This document shows positions 44,680-53,152 of a stretch of 64,000 nucleotides of DNA, piece by piece (the stretch's first letter is position 1; each line of letters begins with the position of its first letter). A model generated the notes under the pieces. That model was not told the DNA's origin. It ran no database searches and was given only the letters and a program-made list of their open reading frames with translations. A program made the position numbers and the translations under genes. Source of the DNA: an uncultured Ruminococcus sp. (GTDB taxonomy: Bacteria > Bacillota > Clostridia > Oscillospirales > Ruminococcaceae); the NCBI GenBank assembly GCA_947176345.1, contig CAMWQI010000001.1, positions 65,900 through 129,899 on the forward strand. The letters run 5' to 3'.

Positions 44680-46494
44680 TTATTTTTTCTTTTTACGGAG
44701 CAGGAACATTCTTCCGCTGTATGCCGGAATGTTCATTTTTATTTTATCTTCAATATAAATAAATTCTGTTTTGCCGTCTGGAGTTTCACCGCTGTAAATC
44801 TGATTATCCGAATCAAGCAGAAGTTCAACATTATAGTCCTCACCAACTGTTACAGTATAGTTTATCTGATGCCAGTCTGAAAAATTCACAACTGTAAGTA
44901 TATCACCATCAGCACTTTTACGCCTTATAGCGTACACACAACGGTCATTTGAATTGCAGTCTTCCCACATAAAATTAGTAGGGTCATAGTCATAGTGCAG
45001 TGCATTATATTTAAGATATATTTTATTTAAAGTTTTCATATACTGGTGGAAAGAATCATGTATCGGATATTTCAGCATATCCCAGTCCTGTTCACGTTTT
45101 TCGTCCCATTCACGTAACTGTCCTATTTCGTTTCCCATAAAGTTGAGTTTTTTTCCGGGGTGCGACATCATGAACATATAAAATGCCCTTGACTGCGGGA
45201 ATTTATCTTCATAGTCGCCGTTCATTTTCTGAGTTATTGTAGCTTTTCCGTGTACTACTTCGTCGTGCGAAAGCGGAAGTATAAATTTTTCATTGTAGAA
45301 ATACAGCATACAGAAAGTCATTTTATGGTAGTCATTGGAACGATACATAGGTGAACACTGCATATATTCCAGTGAATCGTGCATCCAGCCGAGACACCAT
45401 TTATAGTCGAATCCTAAACCGCCCTCATTTACGGGTTTGGTCACACATGGATATGATGATGAATCTTCTGCCGAAAGTATAGCCGACGGGTGACGGGCTT
45501 TAAGACCAGTATTCATATTTTTCAGAAACTCTATAGCGGTTTTGTTTTCGCCACGATGTTCATTGCCCTGCCAGTAGATGATATTTCTTATAGCGTCCAT
45601 GCGGAGACCATCAAAATGATACATTTCAAGCCAATAGTTAGCGGAAGACTGTAAAAAACTTCTTACTTCACCTTTGGAATGCACGAAGTTACGGCTACCC
45701 CATTCATTGTAACCCATATCATTATCTGGAAATTCATAAAGATGTGTGCCATCGTATTCCGTTAGTGCATAGTGGTCAACCGCAAAATGTACTGGCACAA
45801 AATCAACGATAACGCCTATGCCTTTTTTATGGCATTTATCAACAAATTCCATAAGCTGTTTAGGTGTGCCGTAACGTGATGACGGTGCAAAAAATCCTGT
45901 TATCTGATAGCCCCATGATTCGTCACTGGGGTGTTCGCTTATGGGCATAAGTTCAATGAAATTATATCCGTATTCCAGAACATAATCAATAAGCATATCT
46001 GCAATTTCAGAATAATTGTACCAGCCGTTTTCGTCGCCGTCTTCTCTCTGGTCTTTGGGCTTTCGTTTCCAGGAGCCTAAATGCACCTCATAGATATTCA
46101 TGGGCTTGCTCTTACAGTCGGTACGTCTGCTGAGCCATTTTGCATCATGGAATTTATAATTATCAATACGCCTTATCACTGAACACGTTCCGGGTCGCAT
46201 TTCCATAGAGTATCCATATGGGTCGCAATGGTCTATAAAATTTCCTTTTCTGTCGTAAATACGGTATTTATAACGCATACCCTCCTTAGCCTCCGGACAG
46301 GTTAATTCAAAAAAACGCCCGTCCTCAACTCTTTCCATAGGAATATCTTTCCAGTCGCTGAAATCCCCTATGAGTGAAACTTTTGATGCATTCGGAGCAT
46401 AAGTCCTGAAAACATTTCCTTTTTTAGAGTAATGTACACCGAGATATTCATAGGCATTAAATACTTCGCCTTTGTAAAATCCGTAAATATCCAT
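44680..46494 (-). CDS. glgB: 1,4-alpha-glucan branching enzyme
   Basis: GH13 branching enzyme (604 aa) making alpha-1,6 branches in glycogen. The start MDIYGFYKGEV at 46494 follows GGAGG; the track ORF starts 27 codons early. A CBM48-like N-domain (VFRTYAPNASKVSLIGDFSDW) precedes the barrel. Catalytic motifs are VDFVPVHF, DGLRMDAI (nucleophile Asp), LSAEDSS (acid/base Glu) and LPLSHDEVVHG. No other glg gene is near. Confidence 0.95.
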   Translation of the reverse strand: MDIYGFYKGEVFNAYEYLGVHYSKKGNVFRTYAPNASKVSLIGDFSDWKDIPMERVEDGRFFELTCPEAKEGMRYKYRIYDRKGNFIDHCDPYGYSMEMRPGTCSVIRRIDNYKFHDAKWLSRRTDCKSKPMNIYEVHLGSWKRKPKDQREDGDENGWYNYSEIADMLIDYVLEYGYNFIELMPISEHPSDESWGYQITGFFAPSSRYGTPKQLMEFVDKCHKKGIGVIVDFVPVHFAVDHYALTEYDGTHLYEFPDNDMGYNEWGSRNFVHSKGEVRSFLQSSANYWLEMYHFDGLRMDAIRNIIYWQGNEHRGENKTAIEFLKNMNTGLKARHPSAILSAEDSSSYPCVTKPVNEGGLGFDYKWCLGWMHDSLEYMQCSPMYRSNDYHKMTFCMLYFYNEKFILPLSHDEVVHGKATITQKMNGDYEDKFPQSRAFYMFMMSHPGKKLNFMGNEIGQLREWDEKREQDWDMLKYPIHDSFHQYMKTLNKIYLKYNALHYDYDPTNFMWEDCNSNDRCVYAIRRKSADGDILTVVNFSDWHQINYTVTVGEDYNVELLLDSDNQIYSGETPDGKTEFIYIEDKIKMNIPAYSGRMFLLRKKKK

Positions 46495-46514
46495 TAAAAA
46501 TCCTCCATTTCTGA

Positions 46515-46575
46515 TTGACATTTCCGCTTTATGCGAGTATAATATAATTATATGGTGAAGATACGGAAATTTCAA
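46515..46575. promoter_or_regulatory. Overlapping divergent promoters of glgB and the TetR gene
   Basis: Plus strand: TTGACA (46515-46520), 17 bases, TATAAT (46538-46543). Minus strand: TTGAAA (46570-46575), 17 bases, TATAAT (46547-46552). The two -10 boxes are three bases apart, so polymerase can occupy only one promoter at a time. Confidence 0.8.
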
Positions 46576-46587
46576 TAATCATTTTTT

Positions 46588-46627
46588 AGATAACAGTCGC
46601 ATAATAGACTGTAGTCGAAAATTATCT
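46588..46627. promoter_or_regulatory. Nested inverted repeat before the TetR gene
   Basis: ACAGTC (46593-46598) and GACTGT (46607-46612) are nested inside AGATAA and TTATCT. It lies in the TetR 5' leader, upstream of the glgB -35 box, and may be an operator. Confidence 0.5.
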
Positions 46628-46646
46628 ATTAAGGGAGGAAAAACTT

Positions 46647-47180
46647 ATGGACTTACGAGTAGAAAAGACAAAACGCAATATTATAAATGCGTTTCTTAAC
46701 TTACGCTCACGCAAACCGATTGAAAAAATCACAATCAAGGAAATTGCCGAAATTGCTCAGATAAATAAGGCAACTTTCTATCTGCACTATCATGATATTT
46801 ATGAATTATCTGAATCTCTTGAAAGAGATGTCATTCAATCTGCACTCACCAATATCGAACATCCAGATACTGTATTCACAGATAACAAACTGTTTGTCAG
46901 GGAGCTTGTTATATCTATCTTTGCCAATGAACAACTTATAAGAATACTTTTTGAGGGAAACAGAAGTGGTCGCTTTATTGAACTCTTTGAAGCGGGCATA
47001 ACTGAATTTATAAAAAAATCATATCCGGAGTACAACCCCAGTCTTGAAAGAAAAATGACAATCACATATCTTATTTACGGAGGATATTATACATATTTAA
47101 AATATTGTGACAACGGTGTTGAAACTGTATTGAAAATAATAGAAAAGTGTTCGTCGGCTATTATTGAACCGTATAAATAA
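46647..47180 (+). CDS. TetR-family transcriptional regulator
   Basis: Regulator of 177 aa with an N-terminal HTH (KITIKEIAEIAQINKATFYLHY) and a helical ligand-binding domain of the TetR_C kind. The start follows GGGAGG. It is divergent from glgB, with interlocking promoters and a palindrome, so it may control itself and glgB. Ligand unknown. Confidence 0.92.
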   Translation: MDLRVEKTKRNIINAFLNLRSRKPIEKITIKEIAEIAQINKATFYLHYHDIYELSESLERDVIQSALTNIEHPDTVFTDNKLFVRELVISIFANEQLIRILFEGNRSGRFIELFEAGITEFIKKSYPEYNPSLERKMTITYLIYGGYYTYLKYCDNGVETVLKIIEKCSSAIIEPYK

Positions 47181-47271
47181 AATTTTTTCATGCTGAATAT
47201 TTCATGTTTTTTTGTGATATAATATTAATGGCTTTAAAAGCCGGACAAATAAGCTCAAAGGAGATATTCAC

Positions 47272-47460
47272 ATGGAAAACAAAAAGAAGAATGACCACAT
47301 CAAATGTACTGTATCACAGTGTCAGCACAACATGGTGACAGAAAATTACTGCTCACTCGGCTGTATCTGTGTAGGCACTCATGAGGAAAACCCGACTGTT
47401 CCGGAATGTACCGACTGCAATTCCTTTGTCAAGAGAACAGGTTGCTGTAATTGCGACTGA
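47272..47460 (+). CDS. DUF1540 cysteine-rich protein
   Basis: Small protein (62 aa) with CTVSQCQHN, YCSLGCICVG and CTDCNSF plus a terminal CCNCD, the pattern of DUF1540 metal-binding proteins of Clostridia. The function of the family is not established. A TATAAT lies about 50 bases upstream (47218-47223), with a poor -35. The start follows AAAGGAG. Confidence 0.88.
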   Translation: MENKKKNDHIKCTVSQCQHNMVTENYCSLGCICVGTHEENPTVPECTDCNSFVKRTGCCNCD

Positions 47461-47468
47461 TTTTCTTA

Positions 47469-47492
47469 ATGTCCGGAGTTTTCCGGACATTA
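47469..47492 (+). terminator. Hairpin after the DUF1540 gene
   Basis: AATGTCCGGA-gttt-TCCGGACATT stem with no real T run; a weak terminator or mRNA stabiliser. Confidence 0.5.
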
Positions 47493-47550
47493 CATATTAT
47501 GCAGAATATATAAAAATTGGTCTGTATCGCCAGAAATTACATTTACATAC

Positions 47551-47579
47551 TTGCAATATCTCTTGAAATAATGTATAAT
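47551..47579 (+). promoter_or_regulatory. Promoter of ireB
   Basis: TTGCAA, a 17-base spacer and TATAAT. A leader of about 145 bases with a TCCGG/CCGGA hairpin precedes the start. Confidence 0.72.
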
Positions 47580-47735
47580 ATAATGGGGAAAATTTTGAAT
47601 GCGTTTCAGGCATTTAAAAGTATTTTCTGTCCGTTTCCTGAAAAACTTTATTATATGCTGAAAACATCTGTAATATTCCCTGTACTTCCGGAGTGTATGC
47701 CGGAGGTAATTTCAAATCGTCAGGAGGCTTTTTTA

Positions 47736-47981
47736 ATGAATGATAAAACAATGACTTTTTCCGTGAACGATGACAAGGAAAAAGAACTCAAAAAAAATCT
47801 CACTATAATCTATGATGCACTTATGCAGAAAGGCTATAATCCTATAAGTCAGATTGTTGGCTATATTCTGTCTGAAGACCCGACCTACATAACAACTTAC
47901 AACAATGCCCGTAATCTGATAAGACATATTGACCGTGATGAACTCTTACAGGTGCTTGTAAGCTCTTATCTCAATTCATGA
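47736..47981 (+). CDS. ireB: IreB family regulatory phosphoprotein (UPF0297)
   Basis: Small protein (81 aa). [41 protein letters not shown] and [14 protein letters not shown] are the UPF0297 signature. In Enterococcus, IreB is phosphorylated by the PASTA kinase IreK and restrains beta-lactam resistance; Thr5 and Thr7 here could be equivalent sites. The start at 47736 follows CAGGAGG. Upstream in-frame ATGs in the track lack ribosome sites. In many genomes it neighbours ruvX, but not here. Confidence 0.93.
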   Translation: MNDKTMTFSVNDDKEKELKKNLTIIYDALMQKGYNPISQIVGYILSEDPTYITTYNNARNLIRHIDRDELLQVLVSSYLNS

Positions 47982-48050
47982 TTTTTACCTGAATATGCAC
48001 GGACAAGTGCAGTTATTATTCAGGAGAGAGTTTAACAGCTTTCCAAAAAT

Positions 48051-48078
48051 ACGACAGCACCGCAAGCTGTCGTTTTTT
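48051..48078. terminator. Bidirectional terminator
   Basis: ACGACAGC-accgcaa-GCTGTCGT stem with T runs on both sides. It serves ireB and the small minus-strand gene. Confidence 0.85.
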
Positions 48079-48080
48079 AA

Positions 48081-48233
48081 TCAGTCAAAAATAAATTCAA
48101 CTATTATATCAATTATAAGCTCCAGTATGTCCCAGCCTAAGCCTTCAGTTTCGATATGTGGTTTCTTTTTCTTTAATTTGATTTTTTCGTCTTTTATTTT
48201 AACTTTTTGTTTCTTTTTAAGGTTTAATTTCAT
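48081..48233 (-). CDS. Unlisted 50-aa lysine-rich small protein
   Basis: Too short for the ORF track. The minus strand from 48233 reads MKLNLKKKQKVKIKDEKIKL and on to ELIIDIIVEFIFD, then stops. The first half is strongly basic. The second half is an acidic, hydrophobic stretch that could be an amphipathic or membrane-bound helix. A consensus promoter and a good terminator bracket it, although the ribosome site is weak. No family recognised. Confidence 0.6.
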   Translation of the reverse strand: MKLNLKKKQKVKIKDEKIKLKKKKPHIETEGLGWDILELIIDIIVEFIFD

Positions 48234-48261
48234 TATTTATCACTACAGTATTTTTTCTTAT

Positions 48262-48290
48262 ATTATATCATAATAAGATATTTTTTGCAA
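48262..48290 (-). promoter_or_regulatory. Promoter of the 50-aa gene
   Basis: Minus strand TTGCAA (48285-48290), a 17-base spacer and TATAAT (48262-48267), about 30 bases before the ATG. Confidence 0.7.
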
Positions 48291-48409
48291 TGATTTTTTT
48301 AAAAATTATATCTTTTGTGGATATTTTTACTTATTATATTATTATAAGGTGCGGTTATAATACTATTGCGGAGGTAATCCGCAATTTCTTAAAAGGAAAT
48401 TACACGCCT

Positions 48410-49150
48410 ATGATAAAAAAAGTGTTTCCGGCACTGGCGGTAATGACAGCAGGTCTTGTCCCGTGTACTTCCGTGTATGCTATTGACAATACTAAGATAG
48501 GTTATGGACAGGGTACAGCAGTTGACGGCAAAAACCGTCCGACTGACGCCCTCGCATTCAATGACCGCTATGCTGATTATGATGCCTGTGCTATTTCAGG
48601 AGATGAAAACCGTATAATAATAACCTTTGACCAAGGCTATGAAAACGGTTACACTGAAAAAATTCTTGATACGCTGAAAGAAAAAAATGTAAAGGCTATA
48701 TTTTTCCTTACTGGCGATTATGCCAAAAAGGAAAAGGCTCTTGTACAGCGTATGATTGACGAAGGTCATGTATTAGGCAATCACGGCATGAAACACGCAA
48801 GCTTACCGACACTGTCTAAAAAACAAGCGGAAGAAGAAATAATGTCACTGCATGACTATGTAATGAATAATTACGGTTATCAGATGCAATATTTCCGCTG
48901 TCCGTGCGGTGAATATTCTGAACAGGCACTGGAGACTGTCCAGAAGTGCGGTTATAAAACACTATTCTGGAGCTTTGCATATGTGGACTGGAAAACAGAC
49001 AGTCAGCCAGACCCGGCGATGGGTTTAAAAAAGCTCACAGAATCCGTACACGGCGGTGAAATACTGCTTTTGCACTCCGTCTCATCAACTAATGCCGAAA
49101 TTCTCGGTGAAGTTATAGACAATTTCAGAGCAAAGGGATTTACCGTATAA
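48410..49150 (+). CDS. PdaA-like polysaccharide deacetylase
   Basis: Secreted NodB-family deacetylase (246 aa). A signal peptide starts at 48410 (MIKKVFPALAVMTAGLVPC); the track start is too early. IITFDQGYENGYTEKILDTL, GHVLGNHGMKH and YFRCPCGEYSE are the metal and catalytic motifs. FDQGYENG is closest to PdaA, which deacetylates MurNAc on the way to spore-cortex muramic delta-lactam; this fits the spoIIID gene nearby. A TTGCGGA/TCCGCAA hairpin lies about 30 bases upstream. Confidence 0.86.
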   Translation: MIKKVFPALAVMTAGLVPCTSVYAIDNTKIGYGQGTAVDGKNRPTDALAFNDRYADYDACAISGDENRIIITFDQGYENGYTEKILDTLKEKNVKAIFFLTGDYAKKEKALVQRMIDEGHVLGNHGMKHASLPTLSKKQAEEEIMSLHDYVMNNYGYQMQYFRCPCGEYSEQALETVQKCGYKTLFWSFAYVDWKTDSQPDPAMGLKKLTESVHGGEILLLHSVSSTNAEILGEVIDNFRAKGFTV

Positions 49151-49159
49151 CACACACAC

Positions 49160-49195
49160 AACCGGACGTACTTAAAAGAGTACGTCCGGTTTTTT
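49160..49195 (+). terminator. Terminator of the deacetylase gene
   Basis: ACCGGACGTAC and GTACGTCCGGT form an 11-bp stem followed by TTTTTT. Confidence 0.9.
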
Positions 49196-49200
49196 CAGGT

Positions 49201-50139
49201 TTATTCTATGAAATCTTCGGTTTCAGGAACTACTTCAGGTGTATATTGTGGTGCGGTATATGTTGGTGACGACTCAATGTCATCAAGGTCAATATTGACT
49301 AACATTCCATTGTCACTTCCTGTAACTTTAGGAAGTACACCATTCCATTTCTGAATCTGCTGATAGGCTATTACCTTAGGTGTAAGGGATTTTTCAAGAA
49401 GTTCATTGGCATCTGCATTAGCCTGTGCCTCTGCCATGATGGCTTCTGCCTCTGCTTTTGCGGCGATAACTTTCTTTTCAGCCTCAGCATTTGCAATAAC
49501 AATAGCCTGTTCCTGTTCGGTTTTGGTTTTAAGTAAATTCTGTTCAGCTACCTGTTTAGCCTCGATAGCGTTGTTAAATTCCGTTGAGAAGTCAAAATTT
49601 ACAATATTGAATTTTTCTATGTAAATTCCGTAATCCTTTAATTTTGATTCAAGAGCAGTTTTTACATCGTCGGCGACCGTCTGGCGTTCAGTGATAAGCT
49701 GTTCAGCGGTATAGTTTGCTGTTGCAGACTTGAAACATTCCTGTACCACTGGAGTGATAAGAATTGTCTGATAGTCAAGACCTACATTTTTGTACATATC
49801 AGCCGACTTGTCGGAAACAAGGCGGTAGTTTACAGCAAGTGTACTGCTTACTGTCTGTAAGTCCTTTGATACTGCCGACGCTGGTGTTTCATATACCTGA
49901 ATTTTATTTGACATATTTTCTACTGTCTGGACAAACGGTATCTTGAAATGTGCGCCCTCTTGAAAAGAAGTCGCTGAAACTTTTCCCATTGTAAGCACTA
50001 CACCAGTATTTCCGGCTGGTACTATAGTCAATGATGAGCCAGCTATAACTAATGCTATAACGGCTATAATAGCGTATTTAACGCCTTTAAAGTTTCTTTT
50101 TACAGAACCGTCGCTGTTTAATTCATGTATTCTTGCCAT
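49201..50139 (-). CDS. Prohibitin/SPFH-domain membrane protein
   Basis: Protein of 312 aa with one membrane segment (YAIIAVIALVIAGSSLTIV), an SPFH/Band 7 domain (about 40-210) and an Ala/Glu/Lys-rich coiled coil (AEAEKKVIAAKAEAEAIMAEAQ). It ends in an acidic tail. Such proteins make membrane scaffolds and often modulate proteases such as FtsH. It follows the DUF1836 gene by 13 bases, probably as one operon. Confidence 0.9.
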   Translation of the reverse strand: MARIHELNSDGSVKRNFKGVKYAIIAVIALVIAGSSLTIVPAGNTGVVLTMGKVSATSFQEGAHFKIPFVQTVENMSNKIQVYETPASAVSKDLQTVSSTLAVNYRLVSDKSADMYKNVGLDYQTILITPVVQECFKSATANYTAEQLITERQTVADDVKTALESKLKDYGIYIEKFNIVNFDFSTEFNNAIEAKQVAEQNLLKTKTEQEQAIVIANAEAEKKVIAAKAEAEAIMAEAQANADANELLEKSLTPKVIAYQQIQKWNGVLPKVTGSDNGMLVNIDLDDIESSPTYTAPQYTPEVVPETEDFIE

Positions 50140-50152
50140 AAAAAATCTCTCC

Positions 50153-50743
50153 TTAATTATTTATACCATTCATTTCATTGAGTACTACAGTAAGTACTTT
50201 TTCCATCTCATTTTTGAGACAGGAACTTCTATAGCCCATAACCATAATGAACATCGCATTATGTAATTTATATTCATCAGACCGGATATGTATTTCATGT
50301 GTACACTGACTTAATTCACGGGAAATAAGTTTCTTGACTGTACCGGCATCAAATGCACCCTCGTCTTCTGCTGTGAAAATAATTCTGCATAAAATATTGT
50401 ACCATACATCATCGTCAATAATATCATCGGAAGTATCTTCAACATCTCCGTTGACATACTCCATAAGTCGTGCTATATCTTCAAGTTTCATTGAATTTCT
50501 TAACATATTTATGAGTAATATTCTTAAAACCTGTTTCCGTGAGTATTTCTTGCCGTGAGTAGTTGCAACCCAGCCACGTTTTATCCAGTTCTGTATTGTA
50601 GAGCCGGTAAGCCCTGTAAGCTTGCAAAGCTGTGACAGCGTAAGCCCTCCGGTAGCCTCCAGTACAGGTGAAATTATAGAAAAAGCTTCTTCACGTGCCT
50701 GTTCATTGAATTTTAAAGTAGTTCCTGGAATATATCTGTTCAT
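50153..50743 (-). CDS. DUF1836 protein with MerR-like HTH
   Basis: Probable DNA-binding protein (196 aa). The start MNRYIPGTTLKF follows AGGAG; the track start is too early. LTLSQLCKLTGLTGSTIQNWIKRGW and YSRKQVLRILLINMLRNSMKL are typical of DUF1836. The rest is helical. It is the first gene of an operon with the SPFH gene, and a palindrome lies in its promoter. Confidence 0.85.
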   Translation of the reverse strand: MNRYIPGTTLKFNEQAREEAFSIISPVLEATGGLTLSQLCKLTGLTGSTIQNWIKRGWVATTHGKKYSRKQVLRILLINMLRNSMKLEDIARLMEYVNGDVEDTSDDIIDDDVWYNILCRIIFTAEDEGAFDAGTVKKLISRELSQCTHEIHIRSDEYKLHNAMFIMVMGYRSSCLKNEMEKVLTVVLNEMNGINN

Positions 50744-50773
50744 GTTCTTTAGCTCCTGTAATGTGATGATATG

Positions 50774-50802
50774 ATTATAACATAAGTTCATATGAACCGC
50801 AA
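50774..50802 (-). promoter_or_regulatory. Promoter of the DUF1836 gene with a palindrome in its spacer
   Basis: Minus strand TTGCGG (50797-50802), a 17-base spacer and TATAAT (50774-50779). A perfect palindrome GTTCATATGAAC (50786-50797) fills the spacer, where a repressor would block polymerase. Confidence 0.65.
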
Positions 50803-50934
50803 GTCTTGTCTGCGGACGAAAAATGTCATTTTCTATGATTTTTTGTTATTTATCGTTATTTTTCTTGATTTTATATAGTTTTTCGCGTATATTCGTGATA
50901 TGGTATTGTTTGTCAATCTTTTTTTTAAAATCAG

Positions 50935-50963
50935 TTGAATTTTTCTTCAATATATGTTATACT
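50935..50963 (+). promoter_or_regulatory. Promoter upstream of the gene at 51051
   Basis: TTGAAT, a 17-base spacer and TATACT. The leader contains ACCGC/GCGGT next to the ribosome site GGAGG. Nothing else is seen in the 307-base gap. Confidence 0.6.
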
Positions 50964-51050
50964 TTAAAAAGCAGATTTTTTTAATATATTTCGGTATGGC
51001 TGTACACCGTCAAAGAACAGTCACCGCCTTGTGCGGTCGGAGGAAAAAAT

Positions 51051-51395
51051 ATGAATATTTCCGATACATTTTTCACTATGGCACAAACCGCTGAAGTTTC
51101 AGAACCGGCACTTTTTCCGTTTCCGTTCGGACTTTATGCAGTATTCTGCGTTATTGCACTGGCATTTTTTGTATTCAGGTTCGTGAAAGAAAAAGCCCCC
51201 TATCAGCTTATAATGGCAATAGCAATACCATTTTCACTGCTGATAGGAATTTCAAACGGCAAAACGCTCTTTTATCTTGTCGGAATAGTCGAATTACTGC
51301 TTTTAATATCGGCTTTTGTGCTTTCAATAGTATGCAAGAAAAAATCTCCTGAAACTGTTCCGGAAAAAACGGAAACTACAGAAGAGGAGGAATAA
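51051..51395 (+). CDS. Hypothetical membrane protein, 114 aa
   Basis: Three membrane segments (LYAVFCVIALAFFVFRFV; LIMAIAIPFSLLIGI; LFYLVGIVELLLLISAFVL) and an acidic cytoplasmic tail rich in Thr and Glu. The start follows GGAGGAAAAAAT. Two bases separate it from the dehydrogenase gene, so they share an operon. No family recognised. Confidence 0.78.
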   Translation: MNISDTFFTMAQTAEVSEPALFPFPFGLYAVFCVIALAFFVFRFVKEKAPYQLIMAIAIPFSLLIGISNGKTLFYLVGIVELLLLISAFVLSIVCKKKSPETVPEKTETTEEEE

Positions 51396-51397
51396 AT

Positions 51398-52348
51398 ATG
51401 AAAATAGCCGTCCTTGACTGGTACACTATGGACATGACCGGTGATATTTCAACCGCACCTATAGAGGAATTAGGCGATGTAAAGTTTTTTCCCCTTACAT
51501 CACCGGAGGAAACTGTAAAAAATATAGGTGATGCAGAAATAGTCCTGTGCAATAAAGTTATGATTACACGGGAAATAATGGACAAATGCCCGAATATTAA
51601 ATATATCGGACTTCTGGCGACCGGTTACAACAATATTGATATTGAATATGCCACTGAAAAGGGAATTACTGTATGTAATGGTGGTTCATATTCGACAAAC
51701 GCTGTGGCACAACAGACTTTTGCATACATACTTGACTATTGCAGTAAAATCCGTGACTATGATATTATCATAAAGAACGGTGAGTGGGAAAAATCTCCGT
51801 TGTTTTCATATTTTCCGATACCTACAGCGGAAGTTGCCGGAAAAACTCTCTCAATTGTGGGATATGGTTCAATCGGAAAAAAAGTCGCTGAAATTGCAAA
51901 GGCTTTTGATATGAATATTATTATAAGTACACGCACAACTCCCCGTGACTGTCCGTATAAATGTACAGATATAATGACGGCTGTTGAAAAGGCTGATTTT
52001 ATTACTTTTCATTGTCCGCTTACAGAAAAAACTAAAGGTATGGTCAATGCTGAACTGCTTTCGCATATGAAAAAATCGGCTGTCCTGATAAATACTTCAC
52101 GTGGTGCGGTGGTTAATGAAAAAGACCTTTCCGACGCACTCAATAACGGAAAAATAGCTTATGCTTATCTTGATGTGCTTGAAAAAGAACCCATGTCGCC
52201 CGATACTCCTATGAAAAATGCCCGTAATTGTGTGATAACTTCACATACGGCATGGTCGGCATTTGAGACAAGAAAACGCCTTGTTGATATAGTATGCAAC
52301 AACGTCAGGGCATGGATAAACGGCACACCTACAAATAAAGTAAACTGA
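51398..52348 (+). CDS. D-2-hydroxyacid dehydrogenase (hydroxypyruvate reductase-like)
   Basis: NAD(P)-dependent reductase of 316 aa. The nucleotide-binding motif is VGYGSIGKKVAEIA. The catalytic Arg lies in NTSRGAVV, the Glu in LDVLEKEPM and the His in ITSHTAW. GLLATGYNNIDI is the substrate loop. The sequence style is that of glycerate dehydrogenases; the exact substrate is uncertain. It is followed at once by proB. Confidence 0.92.
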   Translation: MKIAVLDWYTMDMTGDISTAPIEELGDVKFFPLTSPEETVKNIGDAEIVLCNKVMITREIMDKCPNIKYIGLLATGYNNIDIEYATEKGITVCNGGSYSTNAVAQQTFAYILDYCSKIRDYDIIIKNGEWEKSPLFSYFPIPTAEVAGKTLSIVGYGSIGKKVAEIAKAFDMNIIISTRTTPRDCPYKCTDIMTAVEKADFITFHCPLTEKTKGMVNAELLSHMKKSAVLINTSRGAVVNEKDLSDALNNGKIAYAYLDVLEKEPMSPDTPMKNARNCVITSHTAWSAFETRKRLVDIVCNNVRAWINGTPTNKVN

Positions 52349-52362
52349 AAGAAGATATGATT

Positions 52363-53151
52363 ATGAGGAATATTTCTGAAAAAAAGAGGATAGTTATAAA
52401 ACTTGGTACATCAACGCTTGCACATAAGACGGGAAAACTTAATATCCGCCGTATGAATAATCTTGTGCGTGTAATATCTGATTTACATAACTCCGGACGT
52501 GAAATAATAATGGTTTCTTCCGGTGCGGTGGGACTTGGAGCAGGCAAACTCGGACTTTCCGGCAAGCCTAAGGATACACGCATGAAACAGGCTGTAGCTT
52601 CAGTGGGACAATGCGAACTTATGCATATATATGATGATATGTTTGAAAAGTACAGCGTTACGGTAGGGCAAATACTGCTGACAAAGACAATAATAAGCAA
52701 TCCTAATCATTGCAGTAATTTCAGGAATACGGTTGAAACTCTTATAAGTATGGGCGTTATTCCGATAGTGAACGAAAATGACACCATAGCAATTGACGAA
52801 CTGGAGCTTGAAATAGGCGAAAATGATTCCTTGTCGGCACTGGTGGCAGAACTCTCGGAGGCTGATTTATTGCTGATACTTTCGGACATTGACGCACTTT
52901 ATGACGATGACCCACGCACAAATCCTGATGCAAAACCAATAACTTATGTTGAAAAAATAACTCCTGAAATAGAAAAAGTCGCCGGCGGAGCTGGTTCAAG
53001 CCTTGGTACTGGCGGAATGTCCACAAAGATTAATGCCGCTAAAATAGCAACTAATGCCGGTATTGATATGATTATTATGAACGGCAAAAATCCTGATTTG
53101 CTATATGATTTGTTTGAAGATAAGGAACTGGGAACTTTGTTTAAGGCTTGA
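52363..53151 (+). CDS. proB: Glutamate 5-kinase
   Basis: First enzyme of proline synthesis, phosphorylating glutamate (262 aa). VIKLGTSTLAHKTGKL, VSSGAVGLGAGKLGL, PIVNENDTIAIDE and GTGGMSTKINAAKIA are characteristic. It lacks the C-terminal PUA domain found in longer ProB. The start at 52363 is 8 bases from AAGAAG; ATG at 52357 is possible. A small gene separates it from proA. Confidence 0.95.
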   Translation: MRNISEKKRIVIKLGTSTLAHKTGKLNIRRMNNLVRVISDLHNSGREIIMVSSGAVGLGAGKLGLSGKPKDTRMKQAVASVGQCELMHIYDDMFEKYSVTVGQILLTKTIISNPNHCSNFRNTVETLISMGVIPIVNENDTIAIDELELEIGENDSLSALVAELSEADLLLILSDIDALYDDDPRTNPDAKPITYVEKITPEIEKVAGGAGSSLGTGGMSTKINAAKIATNAGIDMIIMNGKNPDLLYDLFEDKELGTLFKA

Positions 53152-53152
53152 T

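Noticed and set aside
47517-47735. N-terminal extension of IreB
   Set aside because: Upstream in-frame ATGs lack ribosome sites, and the extension includes the promoter and leader; the family starts at MNDKTMTF.
47995-48273. 92-aa plus-strand ORF
   Set aside because: It crosses a strong terminator and is antisense to the better supported 50-aa minus-strand gene.
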